The notes: generated from the letters alone by a model not told the origin. A stretch of DNA of 64,000 nucleotides from JBBQFI01 sp038237805 (GCA_038237805.1 JBBRYI010000009.1:104739-168738), one strand, 5' to 3'. Positions 8,945 through 18,069 are shown, numbered from the stretch's first letter. Numbers and translations: made by a program.

Positions 8945-9957
8945 GAAATGGGGGCCGCTGCCGGAGCCGACAGCAGCGAATCCATAGCATCGATTACCTG
9001 CTGCGTCGAGATTTGGTTCATTGCGCCCCGTCGTTGATCGGGAGAAAAATTGGTCACCGCTCCATCGATCCTGCCCTGTAAGATTACAGCAGGACTCGAG
9101 CGCGGCCGCCAATGAAATGGATTCGTCGGTCCGTAAAGAACGACCTGCGGGGTCTGTACGGCAGCGGCAAGATGCGTCGGCGCTGAGTCGACCCCCACAA
9201 GGAGCGCTGCTTTCGCGATGAGTGCGGTTAAAGTGAGCAAATCGATTTTACCGGAAAGGTCGACGATTGGTGCGCGCAAATACTTTTTAATTTCCGCGAT
9301 GTGCGTTTTCTCGAAAGAAGAACCGCCGCTCGTCAAAACGGCATGCCCGCGCCGGTCACTCCAGTAATTAGTAATCTCGGCCCATCGTTCCGGTTCCCAA
9401 AATTTCTCCGCTCTGGCCGAACCTGGGTGAAAGATAACAAACGGACTTTCGGTCTTCGTGCTGGACAAAATTTTCTCCGCCTTCTCGATCGCGCTTCTGG
9501 GAAGATCCAGATGCAAATCTCCCGCAGCGTTTCTGATTCCGAGCGGCGCGAGGAAGGCGAGGTGGTGATCGATGGTGTGCTTATCGCGCACCGAGGAGTC
9601 GACAAACTCATCATACACAAGCGGCCGCCACTTGGATCGCGCTTTCGTTCGTTCGTAAGTAATTTTTCTCTTTGCTCGCGAAGCGAAAGCGAGAAATGCC
9701 GAGCGATCCGTTCTCGTGAAATCCAAACAGAAGTCGTAACGACTCGTTAGGATTGCGAGCCAGTGATGGGCGTGCATCCAGCTCCTAACGACCAAAAAAC
9801 GATCTACTCCGGGAATCGCTGGCGCCAGTTCCCGGCACGAATGTGAGATAGCGAAATGAATTGTAGCGTCGGGAAAATTTGCGCGTAACGCGGTTATGGC
9901 CGGGACGGTCAGAACAAGATCGCCAATTCGTTTCAGTTGGATGAGCAGGATCTTCAC
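8941..9957 (-). CDS. Glycosyltransferase family 9 (heptosyltransferase-like)
   Basis: The protein shows GT9 landmarks: KRIGDLVLTVPAITALR at the N-terminus, FHPGSARAEKFWEPERW in the middle and GVDSAPTHLAAAVQTP...YGPTNPFHWRPR near the C-terminus (nucleotide-sugar site). Such enzymes add heptose to the LPS inner core in the cytoplasm. I place the start at GTG 9957, just before VKILLIQLKRIGD; the ATG at 9996 lies inside a palindromic repeat and would add a repeat-derived leader. Stop overlaps msbA start. Two inverted motif copies (9744, 9784) lie 40 bases apart inside the gene. Confidence 0.85.
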   Translation of the reverse strand: MKILLIQLKRIGDLVLTVPAITALRANFPDATIHFAISHSCRELAPAIPGVDRFLVVRSWMHAHHWLAILTSRYDFCLDFTRTDRSAFLAFASRAKRKITYERTKARSKWRPLVYDEFVDSSVRDKHTIDHHLAFLAPLGIRNAAGDLHLDLPRSAIEKAEKILSSTKTESPFVIFHPGSARAEKFWEPERWAEITNYWSDRRGHAVLTSGGSSFEKTHIAEIKKYLRAPIVDLSGKIDLLTLTALIAKAALLVGVDSAPTHLAAAVQTPQVVLYGPTNPFHWRPRSSPAVILQGRIDGAVTNFSPDQRRGAMNQISTQQVIDAMDSLLSAPAAAPIS

Positions 9958-9968
9958 GATTTTTTCTT

Positions 9969-10040
9969 CTGTAGCCGCCGTCTCTGACAGTCGCACTTAT
10001 CCAGAGCAAATTATGCGACAGTCAGAGACCGCCGCTACAG
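9969..10040. repeat. Family A palindromic element, copy 2
   Basis: CTGTAGCCGCCGTCTCTGAC (from 9969) and its inverted partner ending GAGACCGCCGCTACAG (10040) bracket an AT-rich centre. The element fills the whole gap between the two co-oriented glycosyltransferase genes and offers a spurious upstream ATG to the GT9 gene. Confidence 0.9.
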
Positions 10041-10048
10041 GGCATCTG

Positions 10049-11263
10049 TCATCGGGTCATTGCCAACTCGTAAGCGCCGAGTAGTCGCTCACGGAAATGA
10101 TCCCAGGTGAAATTCTCCACGACACGCTTTCTGGCTGCGATGCCCATTCGTTCAACGATCTCAGGATGATCATAAAAATGCCGAATCGCATCCGCCAGAG
10201 CAGTAACATTCCCTGGCGGAATGATTATCCCTTCCACCCCGTCGACTACGACATCGCCCGATTCGCGCGTGGTGATCTGCGGTAAACCGCACGCCGCCGC
10301 TTCATAGGTGACCTTGGCGCTGCCCTCACACTGCGATGGGAAAACGTGGACCGTGCTTTGGCTTAAATATTGTTCCGGATTCTGTGCAAAACCGAGGACG
10401 CGAATGTTGTCCCGCCAGAATTTTTTCAGATGAGGTTTGGCCTCATCATGCACCGAGCCGACCAGCCAAAGCTCGGCATTAGGCAGATTGAGCCGCTGCC
10501 ACGCTTCGAGCAGATGATGAATGCCTTTGCGTTCGATGAGTGCGCCGGAAAAAATTGCGCGAAAAATTTCCGGACGCTTCCCCGGCCTGAAGCGATCGAC
10601 GTCAACGCCGCGTGGGAGATAGAACAATTTCTCGTCGGGGAAACCTTGCACGCGAAATGTTTCCGCGGCCGTTTCCGAAAGCACAACGATCAGATCCGCC
10701 AGATCGTATTCCTCGAGGAAACGTTTGCGATCGAGCAAAAGGTCTTCCTTCCATTGCCGCAGCCGCGGCAAAGGCGGAGTAGACGCGGGGGCAAGCTGGT
10801 CGCGCTGGATTTTGCCGCGGTCGCGATGCCAGGTGGGAATTTCGATGATCGATGGAATGCCTAGCTTGCGCGTCACGCGCAGGGATTGCAGGCAATCACC
10901 CGACCAGCTATGAAATAGATCGTAGCGACCGGTGGCGAGTTGCCGCGATGCAATCCAATCGAGATATCGCTTTTTCGCGCCGTAATAATAAGGGCTGTCG
11001 AGAAACGAAAGAAGACGCACCGGATGCCAGCGCAACGAGTGAATGAGCGCAGCCGGAATTTCTGATTGTCGATCATCGTATGCGACCGCTTTCCCGAGGA
11101 AGCCGCCGCGGTAAGAGGCGCGTAACGCTTCGAAAGCGTCGGTGTCCAGACCTGACCCGCCAATGCGCGCGAAAATGGAATAAAGAAGATTGCGCGGGAG
11201 GACTCGCAAGCTGGGGCGCGTCGTCCCTGTTTGCGCGGGGGCATTTATAATTTCGCCGGGCAT
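10049..11263 (-). CDS. Glycosyltransferase family 4 (GT-B)
   Basis: About 404 residues from ATG 11263 (MPGEIINAPAQ). The C-terminal half has the GT4 nucleotide-sugar pattern: IFSGALIERKGIHHLLEAW, then EGSAKVTYEAAACGLPQITT with the EX7E-type glutamates. It likely transfers a hexose during LPS or capsule synthesis at the cytoplasmic face. The frame extends upstream to 11374, into the divergent glycosyltransferase promoter, so that longer start is unlikely. Transcribed with the GT9 and msbA genes. Confidence 0.85.
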   Translation of the reverse strand: MPGEIINAPAQTGTTRPSLRVLPRNLLYSIFARIGGSGLDTDAFEALRASYRGGFLGKAVAYDDRQSEIPAALIHSLRWHPVRLLSFLDSPYYYGAKKRYLDWIASRQLATGRYDLFHSWSGDCLQSLRVTRKLGIPSIIEIPTWHRDRGKIQRDQLAPASTPPLPRLRQWKEDLLLDRKRFLEEYDLADLIVVLSETAAETFRVQGFPDEKLFYLPRGVDVDRFRPGKRPEIFRAIFSGALIERKGIHHLLEAWQRLNLPNAELWLVGSVHDEAKPHLKKFWRDNIRVLGFAQNPEQYLSQSTVHVFPSQCEGSAKVTYEAAACGLPQITTRESGDVVVDGVEGIIIPPGNVTALADAIRHFYDHPEIVERMGIAARKRVVENFTWDHFRERLLGAYELAMTR

Positions 11264-11337
11264 CGGATTACAATTATTATGGCGAACCTCGGCAAGGTAA
11301 AGGCCAAGCCCTAACGTTTTGCGATGACTAACGAGAA

Positions 11338-12450
11338 ATGAAGATCGGATTTGTGCGTCGCGGCTTTTCTCCAAGTGGCGGCGCAGAAAACTATTTGAAG
11401 CGTTTGGCGCGCGGCGTTCACTCCGCAGCTCATGCCGTCGAGCTTTTTACGACGCAAGAGTGGCCGGCAGAGGAGTGGACGTTTGGAAAATTGACTCCGC
11501 TACGTGGCGATTCGCCTCTCGCGTTCGCGAACGAATTGGAAAGAGCGTGGCGCGCAGCGGGATGCGATGCACTCATGAGCTTGGAGCGAGTCTGGCGCTG
11601 CAATATCTATCGCGCGGGCGACGGCGTGCATCGCGCCTGGCTGGCGCGCCGCGCAAAACTGTTCGGTCCGCTGCGCAGATTCACGACCCTGTTCAACCGC
11701 AAGCATCCCGAAATTCTGCGTTTGGAAGAAGCCTTATTCCAGAAACGAGGCGCGGACCGCGTGATCGCAAACTCGCAAATGGCAAAAAACGAAATCATCG
11801 AATTTTACGATTATCCCGCGGAGCGGATCGATCTCATTTACACAGGTGTTCCGTCGGAAATTTTTTCCCACACCGAAGTTCGCCGATTCGAGCAACGCCG
11901 TGCGCTGAATCTAGGTGAGGAGGACGTTGCGCTGCTTTTCGCCGGTTCGGGTTGGGAGCGCAAAGGCTTGCACGAAGCGATCGCAGCATGCAGCGAGTTG
12001 AAATTACGTCTGCTCGTGGCCGGTCGCGGCGAAGAGCGAAAGTTTAAGGCAGCGAATGTTCAATTTCTCGGCGTCGTTGGCGACATGCCCGCGCTCTATG
12101 CCGCGGCCGACATTTTTATTTTACCGACATTTTACGATCCGTTTTCTAATGCCTGTCTTGAAGCGCTCGCCTCAGGTCTTCCGGTTATCACAACACGCGA
12201 CAATGGCTTCAGCGAAATCATCGAAGATGGCGTGCACGGATCGATCGTGGATCGCGCCACCAATACAGCCGCCTTAAGCGATGCGATTAAATTTTGGTGC
12301 GATGAAGCTGCACGTGAAAAAGCACGACCGGAAATTATTGCGCGCGCTTCGCAGTTCGACATCTCGAAAAATGTCGAACAAACACTCGCTTTACTGCTTC
12401 AGGTCGCCGCGAGCGCGGCGTCCGTATCCGGGAAAATGCGGAAGACCTGA
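11338..12450 (+). CDS. Glycosyltransferase family 4, WaaG-like LPS core transferase
   Basis: 370 residues starting MKIGFVRRGFSPSGGAENYLKR, the glycine-rich acceptor-side loop of WaaG/RfaG-like enzymes. Later features are YRAGDGVHRAWLARR, a LLFAGSGWERKGL nucleotide-sugar loop and PTFYDPFSNACLEALASGLP with the conserved glutamate. In E. coli WaaG adds the first outer-core glucose; the donor here is not determinable. It is divergent from the other GT4 gene with a 74-base gap and its 3' end overlaps the convergent STAS gene by 52 bases. Confidence 0.87.
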   Translation: MKIGFVRRGFSPSGGAENYLKRLARGVHSAAHAVELFTTQEWPAEEWTFGKLTPLRGDSPLAFANELERAWRAAGCDALMSLERVWRCNIYRAGDGVHRAWLARRAKLFGPLRRFTTLFNRKHPEILRLEEALFQKRGADRVIANSQMAKNEIIEFYDYPAERIDLIYTGVPSEIFSHTEVRRFEQRRALNLGEEDVALLFAGSGWERKGLHEAIAACSELKLRLLVAGRGEERKFKAANVQFLGVVGDMPALYAAADIFILPTFYDPFSNACLEALASGLPVITTRDNGFSEIIEDGVHGSIVDRATNTAALSDAIKFWCDEAAREKARPEIIARASQFDISKNVEQTLALLLQVAASAASVSGKMRKT

Positions 12451-12722
12451 TCGAGCCGCGCGATTTCAAAAATCGGCCGCACGCTCGCCTGCAAACCGAC
12501 GAGCGCGAATTTTCCGCCGTACGCTTCCACGTTTTGCATTCCTTCAATCAAAACCGCCAGACCAGAGCTATCGATGTAACTAACCTTAGTTAGATCGACC
12601 ACGATCTGTTTCGGCTTCTCTTCGATCATCGCGCCGAGCGAAGCGGAAATGCGCGGCGAAACGTGCAAATCGATTTCGCCGTCGAGTGGAAGAACGTGAT
12701 CCTTGCTATTTTTCTGGCTCAT
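12399..12722 (-). CDS. STAS-domain protein (anti-sigma factor antagonist-like)
   Basis: About 107 residues from the ATG at 12722 (MSQKNSKDHVLPLDGEIDL). The segment VSYIDSSGLAVLIEGM is the STAS phospho-acceptor motif with the conserved serine after aspartate, as in SpoIIAA/RsbV. Partners (anti-sigma kinase, phosphatase) are not nearby. The last 52 bases overlap the convergent glycosyltransferase. Confidence 0.87.
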   Translation of the reverse strand: MSQKNSKDHVLPLDGEIDLHVSPRISASLGAMIEEKPKQIVVDLTKVSYIDSSGLAVLIEGMQNVEAYGGKFALVGLQASVRPIFEIARLDQVFRIFPDTDAALAAT

Positions 12723-12773
12723 TTCGAGGCTGGGATTCGGGGAAGATGTCATTCTGCGGGCAATCGTCAATTC

Positions 12774-13469
12774 TCACCATCCGAGTTCCGCGATGACGTC
12801 ATTGGTCTGGCTAAAGTCGTCGAAGAGAAAATCTGGTTCGGACCTGGCCAATATTTCACGCGGACGAGATCCGGTCGCGACCGCGATGGTGCGCGCTCCG
12901 ATTGCCTTTCCGCATGCGATGTCGTGTTCGGTGTCACCGATAACATCGACTGATGAGGGAGCGAACCGTCGTCCCGTATGTTCCAAGGCGCGAGCAGAAG
13001 CGACGATCCCGAGTTCATTACGATCGTGGTGATCATCGGCAAACGCCCCGAAGGGGAAATATTTCCATAGCCCATAATGCTTCAGCTTTAACTGTGCCCC
13101 GCGGGCGAGGTTTCCGGTAAGAAGACCCAGCGTAATATGCGGCCGCGATTCGAGGCGCTCGAGTAGCTCGCCAATTCCCGGCAGGACGTGGCCCTCGGTA
13201 ATCGCAAGTTGCCGCGCCAAAAGCTCGATGTAGGTGTCGAAAAAGCGACGTAGTTCCTCATCGGTAGGTTGTGTTTCATGCTTGGCCAGAATTTGACGGA
13301 CGATTCCAGAATCTGTTCGACCCGCGATTTCGATCCCGCTCAAGTCGTCATCTATTCCGAAGCGTTTTTTGGTCGCGAGCTTCAATGCCTGTACACCGGC
13401 GCCGCCGGTGTTGATCAGGGTGCTATCAATATCGAAGAGGACCAGGCGACGATTTTCACTTTCTGTCAT
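12774..13469 (-). CDS. HAD-family hydrolase, phosphoglycolate phosphatase-like
   Basis: Motif I is LFDIDSTLINTGGAG (nucleophile and acid/base aspartates), motif II TGN in LGLLTGNLARG, motif IV IGDTEHDIACGKAIGA. About 231 residues from ATG 13469, close to Gph-like phosphatases. The frame can be extended to 13496, but that adds residues encoded by the Family E repeat upstream, so I chose the internal ATG. It is divergent from gluQ. Confidence 0.85.
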   Translation of the reverse strand: MTESENRRLVLFDIDSTLINTGGAGVQALKLATKKRFGIDDDLSGIEIAGRTDSGIVRQILAKHETQPTDEELRRFFDTYIELLARQLAITEGHVLPGIGELLERLESRPHITLGLLTGNLARGAQLKLKHYGLWKYFPFGAFADDHHDRNELGIVASARALEHTGRRFAPSSVDVIGDTEHDIACGKAIGARTIAVATGSRPREILARSEPDFLFDDFSQTNDVIAELGW

Positions 13470-13577
13470 GTCGAGCGAAGTCGAGACATCTCTCACCGAT
13501 CTCCGGTGTTGTCACATTTCGCCTGGAATAAGAGATTCCTCGACTGCGTTTCCTTTCGGAAATTCCGCTCGGAATGA
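13462..13577. repeat. Family E interspersed repeat, copy 2
   Basis: CATGTCGAGCGAAGTCGAGACATCTC at the left and GAGATTCCTCGACTGCG...CGGAATGAGAG at the right form the two ends of the element. It covers essentially the entire divergent intergenic region between the HAD phosphatase and gluQ and includes or abuts both start codons. Confidence 0.8.
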
Positions 13578-14458
13578 GAGAAACAAAATATCGCGGCCGC
13601 CTTGCTCCCTCTCCAACTGGCTATCTGCATCTCGGTCACGCCATGACTTTCTGGTGCGCGCAAGAGCGCGCTCGAAAAAACAACGGCGTGCTCGTTCTGC
13701 GCATCGAGGATCTCGATCCCGATCGCTGTCGATCGGAGTTTCACCAGGCGATTTACGAAGATCTTCGCTGGTTTGGATTGGAATGGAATGAGGGGCCGGA
13801 CGTTGGCGGTGAATTTGGTCCCTATCTGCAAAGCGAGCGGCGCGACCGGTATCTTGCCGCGTGGAAAAATTTGCGCACTGACGGATTTATTTATCCATGT
13901 ACCTGTTCCCGACGCGATGTCCTGAATGCAACAGGAGCGCCGCATTCTGAAAGCGAAGAACCGATTTATCCCGGAACATGCCGGTCGAGTGTAGCTGCCG
14001 CCGTCTCGGCGGCAGAACGCGCGACCCTGCCGCCAGTGACGGCGGCAGCTACAACGGGCGTGAATTGGCGCTTTCGTGTTCCGGATGGTTCCCCCGTGGA
14101 ATTTCTCGATCAACATCTGGGCCGGCAATGCGCCGTGGCCGGTAAGGACTTTGGAGATTTCGTTGTTTGGCGAGGAGACGACGTGCCTGCATATCAGCTG
14201 GCCGTCGTCGTAGATGACGCCGCGATGCACATTAGCGAAGTCGTACGTGGCGCCGATCTGGTCACCTCAACTTTTCGCCAGCTTCTGCTTTATCGAGCGC
14301 TCGATCTTACGTCGCCGCAGTTTTACCATACGCCCTTAATCTCGGATTCGTTAGGCAATCGGCTCGCCAAACGTCATGCTTCCCTGAGTCTGCGCGCGTT
14401 GCGCGAGGCTGGTGCAAATCCGCGATCGCTTCGTGCAGAATATGCGGCTTACCGATGA
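13574..14458 (+). CDS. gluQ: Glutamyl-Q tRNA(Asp) synthetase
   Basis: 294 residues, starting with RGRLAPSPTGYLHLGHAMTF (HIGH-type class I motif) and VLRIEDLDPDRC, with a cysteine zinc site (CTCSRRD...YPGTC) and the C-terminal KMSKS-equivalent LAKRHASLSL. This truncated GluRS paralogue glutamylates queuosine in the anticodon of tRNA(Asp) rather than the CCA end. Residues about 140-160 (alanine-rich) are encoded by an in-frame palindromic element and fall just after the zinc-site cysteine, in a position likely to be a surface loop. Start follows directly on the repeat. Confidence 0.9.
   Translation: MRETKYRGRLAPSPTGYLHLGHAMTFWCAQERARKNNGVLVLRIEDLDPDRCRSEFHQAIYEDLRWFGLEWNEGPDVGGEFGPYLQSERRDRYLAAWKNLRTDGFIYPCTCSRRDVLNATGAPHSESEEPIYPGTCRSSVAAAVSAAERATLPPVTAAATTGVNWRFRVPDGSPVEFLDQHLGRQCAVAGKDFGDFVVWRGDDVPAYQLAVVVDDAAMHISEVVRGADLVTSTFRQLLLYRALDLTSPQFYHTPLISDSLGNRLAKRHASLSLRALREAGANPRSLRAEYAAYR
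13990..14053. repeat. Family A-related palindrome inserted in frame in gluQ
   Basis: TGTAGCTGCCGCCGTC (13990-14005) and GACGGCGGCAGCTACA (14038-14053) form a perfect inverted repeat of 16 bases around two further hairpins. It lies wholly inside gluQ and leaves the frame open, encoding an alanine-rich insert. Confidence 0.9.
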
Positions 14459-14462
14459 ATCG

Positions 14463-14972
14463 TTAAAGAACCGGCGCGTGCATCAGAAGCACGGCAATCA
14501 TGCTAGCGAGAAAGGCGAGCACCGCCACGGCCGCGACAGCTAGAATGGCCGTTCGGATTGGATCTTTCTCGTCTTTGCGACGCGGGAATGGCGATGCATT
14601 AGCAAAATCGTCCGGGCGGACGCTCGTTTCCGCGGGTTTTGCCTCGATCGCAGTGGGTTCGGGCAAAGGTTGCACACCTCCACTTACATCTGCCCCGAAC
14701 CGCGCCTCGACTTTTCCAAATCGAAGCCGATCTCCGACGCGCAGTGTGACTTCAGTAATCGTTTCACCGTTCACGCGCGTTCCATTTGTCGAACCGAGAT
14801 CTTTCAGTCGATAAATGTCTTCGCTTCGCTGCAGCTGCGCGTGACGCCCGGAAACGGACGCATCATCGAGAACGATCATGTTGTCCGGCGATCGACCGAT
14901 CGTGATCGTTTCATCCGTCAATTCATGAGTGGTCGGTCCCGTTTCAGCGGAGCGCAAAATCATGCGTGGCAT
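14463..14972 (-). CDS. FHA-domain protein with C-terminal membrane anchor
   Basis: 169 residues. Residues 15-85 form the FHA fold: ITIGRSPDNMIVLDD, SVSGRHAQLQR, LKDLGSTNGTRVNGE, with the conserved Gly-Arg, Ser-Gly-Arg-His and Thr-Asn-Gly that bind phosphothreonine. A variable linker leads to one hydrophobic helix at residues about 142-165. It probably reads a Ser/Thr kinase signal at the membrane; no kinase is in the window. Convergent with gluQ, five bases apart. Confidence 0.88.
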   Translation of the reverse strand: MPRMILRSAETGPTTHELTDETITIGRSPDNMIVLDDASVSGRHAQLQRSEDIYRLKDLGSTNGTRVNGETITEVTLRVGDRLRFGKVEARFGADVSGGVQPLPEPTAIEAKPAETSVRPDDFANASPFPRRKDEKDPIRTAILAVAAVAVLAFLASMIAVLLMHAPVL

Positions 14973-15058
14973 CGTGCGTTTCTAGCAGGCACAATCTCCT
15001 CTCGCAACCTTTCCCCTTCGATTGACCTCTCCAGTGCGCGCCCGCATAGTGCCGCTTC

Positions 15059-16855
15059 ATGTCGATTGAGCTGACCCGCAACTTCTGCATCATCGCGCAC
15101 ATCGATCACGGTAAGACGACCCTGTCGGATCGTTTGCTCGAGCGCACGGGCACAATCCACGAGCGCGATAAACAGGATCAACTCCTCGATTCCATGGATC
15201 TGGAACGGGAACGCGGGATCACGATCAAAGCGCATCCGGTGGCGATGAAATATCGCGCAAACTCAGGCGTAAATTATCGATTAAATCTGCTCGATACGCC
15301 CGGACATGTTGATTTCGCCTATGAAGTTTCGCGCTCACTCGCGGCGTGCGAAGGAGCGCTCCTGATCGTTGATGCAGCGCAAGGCGTCGAAGCGCAGACA
15401 GTGGCAAACGTGCATCTCGCGCACAAACAAGGGCTCACCATCGTTCCCGTCATCAACAAGATCGATTTGCCGAACGCGGACGTTGCCTCGGTGCATCGGC
15501 AGTTGGAAGAGATTCTTGCGATTCCCTCCGAAGAAGCGATCGAGGCGAGTGCGAAGATGGGAATCGGGATCGAGGAAATTCTCGAAGCGATCGTGCACCG
15601 CATTCCAGCGCCGGAGAAGCCGCCCGATGAAACTTTGCGTGCGCTCGTCTTCGATTCGGTGTTCGACGCTTACCGCGGCGTGGTCGGCTACGTGCGAGTC
15701 GTCTCGGGAAAAATGGAATCGGATCAGGCGATCAAGTTAATGCGGAACGATGCGCGTTATGAGATCAAGGAAGTAGGTGTGTTCACGCCGAAGATGTATC
15801 CACAAGCGCGATTAAACGCCGGCGACGTCGGTTATTTCATCGCCAATATCAAAAGCACGCCCGAATTAAAAATCGGCGATACGGTTACCGATCAGCGCAA
15901 TCCAGCGCGCGAACCGCTCCCTGGCTTCCAGGAGATTCATCCCATGGTCTTCAGCGGGATCTATCCCATCAATACCGGCGACTTTGAGCATCTCAAAACA
16001 GCCATTGGCAAACTGCGGCTCAACGATTCCGCTTTTGTTTATCAACCGGAAAGTTCGGTCGCACTTGGTTTCGGATTTCGCTGCGGTTTTCTTGGTCTGC
16101 TCCACATGGAGATCATTCAGGAACGACTGCGGCGCGAATACGACATGGACATTATCGCGACGTCTCCGAGCGTCATTTACGAAGTCGTTTCGACGCGGGG
16201 GGAAATTGTGCTCATCGATAATCCCGCGCATCTGCCCGATCCCAGCACGATCGAAGAAATTCGCGAGCCAATCGTAAAAGCGTACGTCTTGTGCCCGAAC
16301 GAGAACATTGGCGACATCCTGCAATTAATTCTGGAAAAGCGCGGCTTGATGGACCACACCGAATCCCTCGACACGCGACGTGTCATGCTTCATTGCGAGT
16401 TACCACTCAACGAAATCCTGGTCGATTTTAACGACAAGATTAAGAGCATCACGCGTGGCTACGGTTCGATGGATTACGAGCATGCAGGATATCGCGCCGC
16501 GAAATTGGTGAAGCTCGATCTTCTCGTAAATGGCGAACCAGTCGATGCCTTCTCCACCATTGTGCATCGCGACCGGGCAGACGCGCGCGGCCGGCAATTG
16601 GCGGCGAAACTAAAGGAAGTGATTCCACGCCAGCTTTATCAGGTGGCGATTCAGGCAGCGATTGGCGGAAAGATCATCGCGCGCGAAAGTGTTTCCGCGC
16701 TACGCAAAAATGTGACTGCAAAATGCTACGGCGGTGATATCACCCGTAAGCGCAAACTACTGGAGAAGCAGAAAGAAGGAAAAAAACGGATGAAGAGTAT
16801 TGGAAAGATAAACATACCGCAGGAAGCATTCATCGAGGTGCTGAAGGCGCAGTGA
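15059..16855 (+). CDS. lepA: Elongation factor 4 (LepA) GTPase
   Basis: 598 residues, the usual LepA length. G motifs AHIDHGKTTLSDR, ERGITIKA, DTPGH and NKIDLPNAD are intact; the C-terminal half includes GSMDYEHAGYR and the LepA-specific tail ITRKRKLLEKQKEGKKRMK. LepA is a ribosome-associated GTPase that assists translation and 30S maturation under stress. It precedes lepB as in many bacteria, although here a 120-base repeat-filled gap lies between them. Confidence 0.97.
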   Translation: MSIELTRNFCIIAHIDHGKTTLSDRLLERTGTIHERDKQDQLLDSMDLERERGITIKAHPVAMKYRANSGVNYRLNLLDTPGHVDFAYEVSRSLAACEGALLIVDAAQGVEAQTVANVHLAHKQGLTIVPVINKIDLPNADVASVHRQLEEILAIPSEEAIEASAKMGIGIEEILEAIVHRIPAPEKPPDETLRALVFDSVFDAYRGVVGYVRVVSGKMESDQAIKLMRNDARYEIKEVGVFTPKMYPQARLNAGDVGYFIANIKSTPELKIGDTVTDQRNPAREPLPGFQEIHPMVFSGIYPINTGDFEHLKTAIGKLRLNDSAFVYQPESSVALGFGFRCGFLGLLHMEIIQERLRREYDMDIIATSPSVIYEVVSTRGEIVLIDNPAHLPDPSTIEEIREPIVKAYVLCPNENIGDILQLILEKRGLMDHTESLDTRRVMLHCELPLNEILVDFNDKIKSITRGYGSMDYEHAGYRAAKLVKLDLLVNGEPVDAFSTIVHRDRADARGRQLAAKLKEVIPRQLYQVAIQAAIGGKIIARESVSALRKNVTAKCYGGDITRKRKLLEKQKEGKKRMKSIGKINIPQEAFIEVLKAQ

Positions 16856-16871
16856 GACGCTCTTTCTCCGT

Positions 16872-16950
16872 TGTCCTGTCGAGCGAGTCGAGACATCTCT
16901 TGCTATGATGAGAAATTCCTCGACTTCACTTCGTTTCGCTCGAAATGGCA
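16872..16950. repeat. Family E interspersed repeat, copy 3
   Basis: TGTCCTGTCGAGCGAGTCGAGACATCTC at the left and GAAATTCCTCGACTTCACTTCG...CTCGAAATGGCA at the right. It separates lepA from lepB and is followed by a TCGTTAGGCA motif copy at 16961. Confidence 0.75.
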
Positions 16951-16977
16951 AAGTTATAACTCGTTAGGCAAAATCGC

Positions 16978-18069
16978 ATGTTCACACCGCGTTACATCAA
17001 GCACAGCAAACTGCTCCTGCGCCACGCCCGCAAACTCTTGCATTATCGCAAAGACCTTCTTGGCGACGCCACCCTGGCCGATTTGCAGACACAAATAGAC
17101 AAACTGCAGGCTGCGGTCGACAAGCGCAACGAGCGCGCCATCCGGGAAGAAATGGAGCGATTGGACGCGCAACTGGCCGCCCAGACGCCCGTGACGTGGG
17201 AAACACATTGGCGGGAAAATTGCGAAGTCATTCTCGTTGCCATCATCGTGGCCGTCGGGATCCGCTCCTATTTTTTGCAGCCATTTAAAATTCCCACCGG
17301 TTCGATGCAGCCGACGCTCAATGGAATTATCGGCCATCCCGACGTTGCTCCTGCGCCAAACATGCTTCGGCAGGTGGCAGAGTACTTTATCCTCGGTCGC
17401 AATTACATTAACGTCGTCTCAAAGGAGGACGATCAAATCGTGCAGATCCTGCCGAAGAAATTTGCGTTCTTCTTTACCTTTTCGCGCATCATCTGCACGC
17501 ACCAAAACCTTTTGGTGTACGCGCCACCGGAAACGTTACGCGCTGATTTTCACGTAACCGCGGGCAATGCATATCATCGCGGCGATGTAATTGCCCGTGG
17601 CGCGATCGATACCGGCGACCAGGTTTTTGTCGATAAGTTCAGTTACAACTTCGTTAAGCCGCATCACGGCGATGTTTTCGTTTTCCGCACCAACCATATC
17701 TTCGGTATTCCTGACGATCCCGAGACCGGAGCGCCGTTTTTCATCAAACGATTGGCTGGAACGCCGGGGGATCCGCTCCGCATCGACCCCCCTTTGCTTT
17801 ACATTAATGGAAAGCTTGCTCAGGGCACCGGATTCCGCCGCGTCATGTCGGCGAAGCCGCCTTATCGAGGCTACTCGCTCGGGCGCGACTATCTCTCCAA
17901 GCCGAGCGAAACGTATACCGTTCCCGAACACCGCTATTTTGCGATGGGCGATAACAGTTACAATAGTTACGACAGCCGCTATTGGGGGCCGGTCCCGGAA
18001 GAGAACCTCGTCGGTCGCGGTCTTCTGGTTTACTGGCCATTCAACCGGCACTGGGGTATTATTCGTTAG
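16978..18069 (+). CDS. lepB: Signal peptidase I with long cytoplasmic extension
   Basis: 363 residues. The catalytic serine lies in PTGSMQPTLNG near residue 109, the lysine in VFVDKFSYNF near residue 219, and box E is MGDNSYNSYDSRYWG near the C-terminus. A hydrophobic anchor (VILVAIIVAVGIRSYFL) precedes the catalytic domain. About 85 residues before it are highly charged with a predicted coiled coil (ADLQTQIDKLQAAVDKRNER), longer than in E. coli LepB. The TAG stop is formed by the TCGTTAGG motif at 18063. Likely co-transcribed with the next two genes. Confidence 0.93.
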   Translation: MFTPRYIKHSKLLLRHARKLLHYRKDLLGDATLADLQTQIDKLQAAVDKRNERAIREEMERLDAQLAAQTPVTWETHWRENCEVILVAIIVAVGIRSYFLQPFKIPTGSMQPTLNGIIGHPDVAPAPNMLRQVAEYFILGRNYINVVSKEDDQIVQILPKKFAFFFTFSRIICTHQNLLVYAPPETLRADFHVTAGNAYHRGDVIARGAIDTGDQVFVDKFSYNFVKPHHGDVFVFRTNHIFGIPDDPETGAPFFIKRLAGTPGDPLRIDPPLLYINGKLAQGTGFRRVMSAKPPYRGYSLGRDYLSKPSETYTVPEHRYFAMGDNSYNSYDSRYWGPVPEENLVGRGLLVYWPFNRHWGIIR

